Source: Pisolithus tinctorius (lineage: Eukaryota > Basidiomycota > Agaricomycetes > Boletales > Pisolithaceae). From it: DNA of 64,000 nucleotides. Positions 56,305 to 64,000 of this stretch are shown here, in pieces. The stretch is taken from positions 124,001-188,000 of the forward strand of contig JANFAH010000044.1 in NCBI GenBank assembly GCA_024663395.1. Reading direction: 5' to 3'. Under the pieces are notes generated by a model. It worked only from the letters and a program-made list of their open reading frames with translations. It was not told where the DNA came from and did not search any database. A program made the translations under genes and the position numbers. Position 1 is the stretch's first letter. The number at the start of each line of letters is the position of its first letter.

Positions 56305-58092
56305 TGTGAGTCAAAGTGAGGTTCAGTGGTGGAAACCAACCAAAACCAACACAAAAGACAAAAAAGAGTGAGAGGTGGTGTGCCTATGTGGTACCTGGAT
56401 GGTAGAACCTTTGATTTGGGAGGGATTTATGCGAGCTACAACACTCAAAGATGAATGCTGAGGGTTGGGGGTGCTCCTGACGAAGAGGGAGCAAGAATGC
56501 GATAGATTGTGATGGGGTAGACTGCTGTCAGCCTACAGATGGATGGATGATGACTTAATTCAACGTCCTAAGCTGCACTGAGCTCAGGGAGGGCTTGGAG
56601 CGAAGTATATTGATGATAGACAATGATAAGTGAAGTAGATGATAGCTAGACCCTTAATAAAGTCTCAACTATCGAAGCTGATGAATGATTTACTGAGTGA
56701 TGATAAAATGCAAGCAAGAGGGGCTCCCTGACGTCTCCTTTTTTTTTTTTAGCTATCTAAGTACAGTGATTATATACAGTACAGGGGTGTTGCCTATGGA
56801 AAACAAGGTGCAAACACTTGGTAAGTGATTGGTAACTGATGAGTAAGGAATGTAAGCAGTGGGTAATCGTCTTAGAAAGCATTGGTGAGCATTGGTAAGG
56901 ATAGGTAAGCCAAAAAGCGAAGAATCAGTAAGCAAGGCCAAAAGACTGGTAAGTATTGGCAATAAGTGAGTCAAACACAGTCAGGATGTCAAAGTATGAG
57001 TCAAGTAAAGTCAGAAACTGGGAAAGCGCACTGGAATCGCATTAGGGGGAGGCTGTGCATGTCACATCTTGAAGAGATCTCCTTTAGGCCAAAGTAGGAT
57101 GACAGAGAGGCAGTGCCAATCTGATACCGATACAGTACATCCAAAAGTGGACAGGGTGAGTCAGATGTCAACAGGGGTCAAGCTTTGGGGGTCTGTGGGG
57201 TGACAGGAGCATAGGGGATCACAACTTTCCCCCCCAAACCATCCTCTCAGTGAAGCAAATAAAAACTTCATGAATGAGGCTCTGTTGGAAGAGAGGATGA
57301 AGGGGGAGTGTCTTCTGCTGTATCATACTTGTCATGGATGCAATCAGGGAGAGTAGAGAACAGTAGATTATACTGTAGCTGTCGCAATTTTGGGAGAATG
57401 ATGGACAAGACTGGTATGAAGACATTGCAGGGAGCAGGGAGGAAGGATCCATATGCTTCTTGGACTGGAGAGACTGAAACAACCACATAAGACCTTTCCA
57501 AGTGAATGACAGACCTGAGGCAACCGAAGAATGTCCTCCTAGAGGTCATACTGACAAAAAGAATGCACTGTCCAAGCTGGATGGGCTGAGAGGGGGCAGA
57601 TGAGGATGGGATGTACCAGGACACTTCAGGACAGAAGCTGGTAGGAACTCCTGGTAGATATACATAGCCATGGTCCCTAGCAAAGGGGACAAGTGAAATG
57701 ATTGATGTGGAGGCAGCCATATCAGAAGAATTAGTGAAATGAGCATCTTTTGGAGGGAGTGCTGTAGAAACGTGTGGAGTGCACAAATCCTTTCCAATTT
57801 TGGAAGGTAGGATCGCGTGGCTGAGCACTACAAGCGAGTGTGGGAATGGTTTCGGTATCTGCAGAACTGGTGGAGATATGTCAAAAACCGGAATGCCATA
57901 CACAGGTGCTTAAGAATTTTGACCAGCACTTAACTTGCTTTCTCCTTTTTCTTTGGCATTGATGACTCATTCTTGTGCAAGGTATGACTGCCGACATCTC
58001 TGGCTGTCCTTCTTCGCATGAGAGCTATGGTCTTCATCTCCATTCATCTGCTGCATCCATGTCCACCTCACCAAACACCTTTGGTGTGTGAC
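56305..58092 (-). mobile_element. 1.8-kb insertion in RT: LTR-element fragment
   Basis: The left flank ends ACTGA (56300-56304) and the right flank begins ACCGA (58093-58097), a 5-bp duplication with one C-to-T change at a CpG. On the minus strand the piece 57223-56305 starts TGTGATCCCC and ends TTGACTCACA and is preceded by a purine tract (about 57238-57224), so it looks like a 3' LTR of about 919 bp with a TATA-like box near 56770. Upstream is a coding fragment. No matching 5' LTR is present, so the copy is probably internally deleted. Confidence 0.65.
57268..57903 (-). CDS. Unrecognised 211-aa frame inside the 1.8-kb insertion
   Basis: The frame reads MYGIPVFDISPP to a stop at 57268. Its composition is rich in Ser, Pro, Leu and Ile. 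An in-frame readable stretch upstream (to about 58060) adds a Lys/Arg/Gln-rich part with two TGA stops at likely arginine codons. It ends about 30 bp before the purine tract, the position of the 3'-most coding part of an LTR element. I recognise no domain. Confidence 0.4.
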   Translation of the reverse strand: MYGIPVFDISPPVLQIPKPFPHSLVVLSHAILPSKIGKDLCTPHVSTALPPKDAHFTNSSDMAASTSIISLVPFARDHGYVYLPGVPTSFCPEVSWYIPSSSAPSQPIQLGQCILFVSMTSRRTFFGCLRSVIHLERSYVVVSVSPVQEAYGSFLPAPCNVFIPVLSIILPKLRQLQYNLLFSTLPDCIHDKYDTAEDTPPSSSLPTEPHS

Positions 58093-60774
58093 ACCGATAT
58101 CTGAACAAAAATACTGTGAAGGATGCATACCCCCTTCCCCTTATTTCAGATCTTGTCAATAAACTCAAGGGGGCATCTATCTTCACAAAAATGGATGTAA
58201 GTTTGGGCTACAACAATGTCCGCATCAAAGAGGGAGACCAGTGGAAAGCTGCATTCATCATGCACAAAGGACTCTTCAAACTGACAGTCATGTTCTTTGG
58301 ACTGTGTAACTCCCCTGCTACTTTCCAGCAATTCATGAATGACTCCTTCCAAGACATGATTGCTGAAGGATGGCTGGTTGTCTACATGGATGACCTCCTC
58401 ATCTTCTCCACTGACTCTGAGGAACACAAACGACAAACTTGTCATGTTCTCAAATGAATGAGGGAACTCTTGCTCCCTCTAAAACTGGAAAAATGCCACT
58501 TTGATCTGACTGAAGTTGAATACCTTGGAATGATGATTAAAGAAAACACTGTTGCCATGGATCCTGTCAAAGTCCAAGGAATTGCTGAATGCCCTGTCCC
58601 AAAGAAGGTCAAGGATGTGTGATCCTTCCTAGGATTCGCAAACTTCTATAGGAGATTCATCCCCTATTACTCTGACATTGCCCAACCCTTGATCGACCTT
58701 ACCAAGAAAACAACTACTTGGGAATGGTTGAAGAAATGCCAAACTGCCTTTGATCTCTTGAAACGGATCTTCATGGCACAACCAACTCTCTGAATGCCCA
58801 ATTCTTCTCATCCATTTGCGATAATGACTGATGTGTCCAAGTATGCAACAGGAGGTGTTCTCCTCCAAGAAAACTCACATGGCCAGTGGCAACCCTGTGC
58901 CTTCATCTCCCAATCGTTTAACCTGGCAGAAAGAAATTATGACATCTATGACAGAGAACTACTCAGAGTTATTCAAGGATTGAAATCCTGGAGGCACTAC
59001 CTCCAGGGATCCCCATTTCCGGTCAAGGTCTTCACCAACCATGAAAACTTAACCTACTTTAAAGCACCCCAGAACCTGAACTGCCAACAGGCTCATTGGC
59101 TTCTTGATCTCACAGACTTTGATCTGCAACTCGAACACGTCCTGGGCAAAGACCTAGCAGCTCCTGATGCCCTTTCCTGATGCCCCGACCATATCCCAGA
59201 TAATGACAAGGATAATAAAGGAGTTACTCTCCTCCCACAGACCTTGTTTGTAAACCTCATTGACACCACCCTCACACAAAAGGTTGCTTCCTCTTCCATG
59301 ACAGACCCTGTGGTTCAGACAGCACTCCAAGCCATAGAGAATGTGGACATGCCCCTTCCTTTTAAATCTCATCTTTTGGACTGGAGATTTGATAATGGGA
59401 TACTACTCTATAAAGACCACATCTATATCCCTGATAATCCCACCCTCCAATGAACCATTGTGTCTAACCACCATGACCATCCCTCTGCTGGACACCCCAG
59501 TATTCTGAAAACTTGACAACTTGTTTCCTCTGAGTTCTGGTGGCCTGGACTCGCATCCTTCGTCCAAAAGTACATTGAAGGCTGTGCTACTTGCCAGCAA
59601 AACAAGACAAACACTCACCTGATGACACTGCCCCTTATGCCCATCCCCTTGACCTTGACCCATCCCTTCCAACAGGTCTCCTGTGACCTGGTTACCAACC
59701 TTCCCCTTTCCAAGGGTTACAATTCCCTCTTGGTCATGGTAGACCATGGGCTTACAAAGGGGGTAATTTTAACACCCACTAAGAAAACTGCATCTGCTGC
59801 CAATATTGCAGCACTCTTTTTCAAGAAAGTCTACTCCCATTTTGGGTTGTATGACAAAATCATATCTGATCGAGGCCCCCAGTTTGCCTCCATGTTTGCA
59901 AAAGAACTCACTTCCCTTCTGGGATATTCCCTTGCCCTCTCTACTGCATATCATCCTCAAACTGATGGGGAAACTGAATGTGTTAACCAAGAGGTCGAAA
60001 TGTACCTCAGAATCTTCTGTCAGAATGACCCTACCTCATGGGGATAATCTTCCAATGGCAGAATTTGCACATAATCACCAACCACATTCAGTCACCCATC
60101 AGTCACCATTCTACCTCATGTACAGGTATGAACCGAAACCACTTCCATCTCTTATCACAGAAACCCACCTCCCCACTGCCAAGTCTAGACTCAAAGAGCT
60201 TTGAAGGGCCAGGGAAGAAGCCCTTGCAGCCCATGACCTAGCCTGAAACGTAATGAAAGACTGCTTGTCACGACCCTTCTCCCCGTTTCAAAAAGGAGAT
60301 AAGGTTTGGCTAGAAGCATGGAACCTAAAATGTTCCCATGAAAACAGAAAACTTGCTCCAAAACAAGAAGGACCCTTCACCATCTCCAACATCCTATCTC
60401 TGATCACCTACCACCTCATGATTCCCACACGATGGAAGATTCATAATGTCTTCCATGCTTCTCTCTTATCATCCTATCACGAAAACAATGTCCACAGACT
60501 GAACTTCCTGACCCCACCACCTGACCTGGTCAACGAGGAAGAAGAATATGAAGTTGAGGCAATAGTCAGCCATAAAAGATCTGGCCATGGACATGCCTTC
60601 TTAATCAAATGGAAAGGCTATCCTTCTTCTGAAAACTCATGGCAAAAAGAGTCACACCTTGAACATGTGGACAATACACTCTCTGCATATAAAAAGAGAT
60701 TCCCCAAGGACTTTCCCCCTCAGAAACCACACACTCAACAGTCCTCTTGTACCATCAGAAACATAACCTTCGAA

Positions 60775-61785
60775 ATGCCTCCTCATCGTTACACCTATCC
60801 TCATGAACCCTCTTGCTGTCACACTCTGTTTGCTCATCATCAACGACAGCCTGCTAATGATCAAATGATCGCCTCATACCACCTTTTCATCGCTGACCCT
60901 GCCATTGTCGGCACTGTCTATCACGAGGTGGATGAAAACTCCCCTCTAGATCTTGTGTATCATGCCACCATCCAAGCCCTTCGGCTTGAAGAACTTTCCT
61001 GTTACATCAACTGACAGAACCCTCTTCTGTCCCCTGCTCAAACTATCCTGAACAAAATCACTTATGAGCAGGTTCCTCTGCTCCTCCGACTTTTTGACAT
61101 CCTTGGAGGCGCTGACCTCATCTATAATGTCCATCAATACCCAACATTGATTGCACCCCCTCCCCCTGGGTCTCGAAGACCCTCAACTGCAACTTCCCCT
61201 CCAGTGTCCTCCATGTTGTCCTCTCCCCCAGCATCATCACCATCCTCCTGCTCCTCCCATTCATCCCACTCTCTCAGAAGAGCCAATAGACCTTGTACCT
61301 GTTGCTTATCAGGCCCTAACCCCCAACCATGTGAGTCTCATGACTCCCTGTCTGAAGTTGACCCTGAGACTGCCTTTGGTGTCTCCAGAGCAGAGCTTGA
61401 CTACACCCTAAATGTCATCAAAACTCTCGCCCAGTTACCACCATCTCCTGTTTTAAACACACTCACCATAGCTGATCGTCCTCTCACCCCTTCTGATCCA
61501 CACTACCAACAAACATGCTATGTCTGCCGATGTCTCAGGCACATTTGTGTCAATTGTGGGCTCTACAAATGCCCCCTTTGCCATACCACTTGCCCTGGGC
61601 ATACTCAGGCTCAATGCCCGTCTATACACCCTTGTCCCCCTTTGGAAGAAAGAATTGCCACCCCTGGAGTAGTGGATGATCAAACTCTTGCTGGGAGCGA
61701 AAGTGACAATCTGTACGACAACAACTTTGATTTTGATGACTCTGCCATCAGCAATATGACTGGAGAACCTTATGGAGAGTAGTTG
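60775..61785 (+). pseudogene. C-terminal extension after chromodomain of family D pol
   Basis: The extension follows the chromodomain in the same frame, interrupted by one TGA near 61013 at an arginine position. The first 130 residues are helical (EVDENSPLDLVYHATIQAL; RLFDILGGADLIY). A Pro/Ser-rich linker follows, then a zinc knuckle CYVCRCLRHICVNC (C-x2-C-x4-H-x4-C) with a second CPLC...GH...C group right after it, and an acidic tail (DNLYDNNFDFDDSAISNMTG). Element 5 has the same extension. It may be part of Pol or translated as a separate product from the ATG at 60775; the position is that of env in other elements, but no signal peptide or membrane helix is seen. Confidence 0.75.
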
Positions 61786-61806
61786 AAGTCAGCAACTTCA
61801 ATGCTT

Positions 61807-61819
61807 AGAAAGGGGGTAA
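61807..61819 (+). other. Polypurine tract of element 4
   Basis: AGAAAGGGGGTAA lies just before the 3' LTR start at 61820 and is conserved in element 5 on the other strand. Confidence 0.75.
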
Positions 61820-62272
61820 TGTTATGTTTTGCCCCTACTTTTCCTTTATCATTGCATGTTTACTTTGTGTTTGATCTGTTGGACAAGTTTTCCTTTTCAA
61901 GCCATCTTCTTCCTGATCTGATGGCTCTCTATTTCCACCACTAGCATTACTCGCTCGTTACATGCTTAGGACATGTGTCATCATTGTTCAACCAATGGCA
62001 TAGTTACCTTGTTACATGTGGATGCCTCATGGTCCATTCTCTTGTAGTATTTAGACTGCCAGCTCAAGTCCTGGAATCCCAGACTTGAGCTGCTCAATTA
62101 TATGCAGCATTCTCTCAGAACTTTGCCCTCAGTGTCCCTAACCAGGACCACTCTCACTGGCATTGATCAAATCCTTTGTCATTTAACAAAGGTTACTGCA
62201 GCCATTGCTCAGTAGAAACCCTTAGTCTGCATTTGAGCTCTCCCTATGTCTTGACTTCAGTCGAGTGTAACA
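61820..62272 (+). repeat. 3' LTR of element 4 (453 bp)
   Basis: It starts TGTTATGTTT and ends GAGTGTAACA, directly followed by the target repeat GAAAG. Confidence 0.93.
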
Positions 62273-62277
62273 GAAAG

Positions 62278-62640
62278 TGAGTGCCATCCTCTCGATGAGA
62301 TTGTTCGAGGCAAATCTCCTCAAGAAGATGTTCCATCTCAGAATGTATCTGCTGCATCTCTGGGTTCACCTGCAGCTGGGGAGCCTCATACACATTGAGC
62401 AGGGCAGCTGCAGCTGCAGGGGCTTGGTCACATCTGGGAAAACTGTCATCTGCTCCAAGCCGAGTATCTGCATGGTGGAAATTAGGGCCGTCAATATCCT
62501 GATCTATGGATGTATTGTAGTGCCAGTCTGTGATCTCTTGCTGGAGGGCAGAAGGCAGGTTGGGTGTTCTCAGGCAGTCCTGTAGGAGAATGTGAAGTGT
62601 TAATAAGAGATTTACTAGCCTCTTGTTATAGACATACTGG
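62278..62640 (-). pseudogene. N-terminal part of the Tnp2-like transposase
   Basis: A minus-strand frame from about 62600 to 62278 is acidic and Gln/Glu-rich (NPEMQQIHSEMEHLLEEI). It joins the Tnp2-like frame at 53629 when element 4 and one GAAAG copy are removed. The true start codon is further right and was not identified. Confidence 0.65.
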
Positions 62641-64000
62641 ATGACCTTTGATGGTTACTCCTACATTTTCTGCATGCGATGGCATGTACTTGGGTTGTTG
62701 ATTGTGGAGGCATGCTTGCAACTTGAGTGTCTCAGCTAGTAGGTTGGCTCACTGGTGGTTGTGGACAAGGTGCTCAGGGAGGAGATGTCCATTGCAAGCT
62801 TGGGAGTTGCAATAGCACCTAGAAAATCATGCCATCTTGACGAGTGCAATATGTGTAGGTGTGGTTGAGGCATGTTAGAGGTGTGGTAGGTGTCCTTGAG
62901 GCCCACATTAAGATCAAAGTCACATGTTCACAAACTGCACAAGAAGACATCATGTTACAGGGAATAATACATTACAGAATGAATTTCAGGGCTGACTATA
63001 GCTCAGATGAGCGGGCTGCCTTGCCTGCGAGGCCCAATGAACTCTCCATGTCTTAACTTGGCAAGCTAGGTAGCAATAATCAATTAGTTTTTGAGCATAT
63101 TTTCAAGAGTGATGCTGATAGTGTACAGAATTCATGAGAACCATTGTTTGTGGCTCTTCCTCTGACTCTGTTTCATTGGGATCAGATGACAGCACTCATT
63201 CCAAAGTTGGGCGAGGTGGAGTTGGCTGGATGACATCTTCATTGAATATTTCAAGGGTCTACAGTAAAAAACATGTTAGGATACTCGTCACAGGCACTAT
63301 TATAGCTATTACTTACAATAGGACCTGGTTCCCTTTGTTTGAATGACATACACATAGCCTTTACATTGCATGAAATAGTGACTTCAACCACAGTACTGGG
63401 CACAGACATCTGGGTCATCATTGGTGGTTACGGACTTAGAGAGAAAAACAGAAAAAAGCAGCAATGTACGTAGGTTAGAAGGCTGAACTCTGTTTTGGGC
63501 ATAAAACAGAAAGCAGACATTAGCCTTTGTGGAGAAGCCAAGTGTGGAGGAGGTTGGAATGTACACCATAGGCAAAGTTGGCCTATTGTCAGATTATGGG
63601 AGACATTACAAAGCAGGGTCTGCTTGTTGTCTGCCTATGTTTGGTCAACACTTGAGAAACCCTAAGGTCCAAATTACATCTGAATATGTCATCTGGTAGC
63701 TACAGGTCAGAATTTCCCAGCCAATCAGATTCACCTTTCATCTGCACAGTTTTTTGTTTCCACAGTGACTGTGCATTACTGTTGGCATAAATATTTTCTT
63801 CATTAATGAGCTCCTCCAATGCTCAATGAAGGACTACTTTATTCCAAAGAAGTTCTTCCAGGCAAAGCTCAGTGGTGCACCTGAGGCTGAAGTTTCAGCT
63901 GCAGGACACAGTGTCTCACAAACAGAGGTAAGCTTATCTTGTACATTCAAGTCATGTTTTAAATTATACATTGTAGGAAGGATATGCCATTGATGCAGAA
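62641..64000. other. Unassigned right end; possible exon at 63830
   Basis: The left part may contain further N-terminal exons of the Tnp2-like gene on the minus strand, but none is convincing. On the plus strand a short frame with an ATG near 63830 reads MKDYFIPKKFFQAKLSG and runs to a GTAAGC donor near 63930; it looks like a first coding exon whose gene continues past the window. I recognise no family. Confidence 0.3.

Larger units (their letters stand above)
55300..60774 (+). pseudogene. pol of element 4 (PR-RT-RNaseH-IN-chromodomain)
   Basis: The protease has the canonical DSGAEISCID at about 55450, followed by a frame change near 55515. Reverse transcriptase begins at about 56030 (DYKDFASVFKK), is cut at 56304 by an insertion, and resumes at 58093 with [12 protein letters not shown] and the intact catalytic box [10 protein letters not shown] at about 58385. 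RNase H has TDVSKYATGGVL and YDIYDRELL. Integrase has HHDHPSAGHPS ... CATCQQN, VMVDHGLTKG, SDRGPQFAS and HPQTDGETE, so Asp-Asp-Glu is complete. A 2-nt loss near 60043 shifts the frame. The chromodomain is at about 60535-60690 (EEYEVEAIVSHKRSG ... IKWKGYPSSENSW). At least eight TGA codons replace arginines. Confidence 0.9.
53630..62272 (+). mobile_element. Ty3/gypsy chromovirus element 4, family D, complete with TSD
   Basis: The element has two 453-bp LTRs and is flanked by the identical GAAAG at 53625-53629 and 62273-62277. Inside are gag, protease, RT, RNase H, integrase, a chromodomain and a C-terminal extension, plus a 1.8-kb insertion in RT. It lies in the N-terminal part of the Tnp2-like gene, whose reading frame is continuous when the element is removed. 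Confidence 0.95.

Noticed and set aside
57268..57903. The 211-aa minus-strand frame as a host gene
   Set aside because: It is inside an insertion bounded by a target-site duplication and ends just before a purine tract and LTR-like sequence, so it most likely belongs to that element.
60775..61785. Extension of family D pol as a retroviral-type envelope
   Set aside because: It is in the env position, but it has no signal peptide, no membrane helix and no furin-like site; it has a zinc knuckle instead.
11013..62272. Classical repeat-induced point mutation (CpA-directed) as the mutator
   Set aside because: The reciprocal CA/TG pattern between copies and the CGA-to-TGA stops point to CG sites on both strands rather than CA-biased mutation; other CA sites are widely retained.
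49330..63600. CACTA terminal inverted repeats for the Tnp2-like element
   Set aside because: I looked for CACTA-type ends near 48000-49300 and beyond 62640 and found none that pair convincingly, so element limits are not reported.

Overview
The window looks like a transposon graveyard from a basidiomycete fungus, most likely an agaricomycete. The evidence is chromodomain Ty3/gypsy elements, a KDZ-type transposase, a Tnp2-like (CACTA/EnSpm) transposase, introns of about 49-61 nt with GTGAGT-type donors, and strong CpG decay. I see no gene I would call an intact housekeeping gene, and no rRNA, tRNA gene or CRISPR array. Almost all coding capacity belongs to mobile elements, most of them broken by TGA codons where relatives have arginine.

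Layout. 1-4300: low-complexity proline/serine-rich reading frames and a solo LTR (family C, 2115-3017). 4307-9255: a minus-strand KDZ transposase relic followed by a Ulp1-like cysteine-protease domain. 9300-10963: short inverted repeats, a pair of direct repeats around a small zinc-finger reading frame, and a copia-type gag fragment. 11013-21242: a minus-strand Ty3/gypsy element (family A, element 1). 21243-23878: a truncated minus-strand Ty3 element (family D, element 5). 23900-25260: a tRNA-like sequence and a palindromic 65-bp tandem repeat. 25265-29862: a 5'-truncated chromovirus (element 3) whose 3' LTR (family E) is split by a complete family A element (element 2, 30021-41234). 41819-44180: an unrecognised coding relic carrying a composite family C LTR with a family B solo LTR inside it. 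44200-49290: degenerate sequence, then an unrecognised gene relic holding a MITE. 49330-62640: a minus-strand Tnp2-like transposase relic split by a solo LTR and by a complete family D element (element 4, 53630-62272), which itself carries a 1.8-kb insertion. 62641-64000: mostly unassigned.

The most interesting architecture is in the Ty3 elements. Both family A copies carry a second gene antisense to gag-pol, between the end of pol and the 3' LTR. It has four exons with identical intron lengths at the two readable shared introns, and a cysteine cluster. The chromovirus carries a different, analogous antisense spliced gene with a related cysteine cluster at the same place. Family D has no antisense gene; instead pol continues in frame past the chromodomain into a roughly 335-residue extension with a CCHC knuckle.

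History can be read from the nesting. At least five insertions have matching target-site duplications, and three have the empty site preserved in another copy within the window. LTR pairs and paralogues differ mainly by CG to TG or CA, often CA in one copy and TG in the other. This points to methylated-CpG decay, and several catalytic residues were lost this way.
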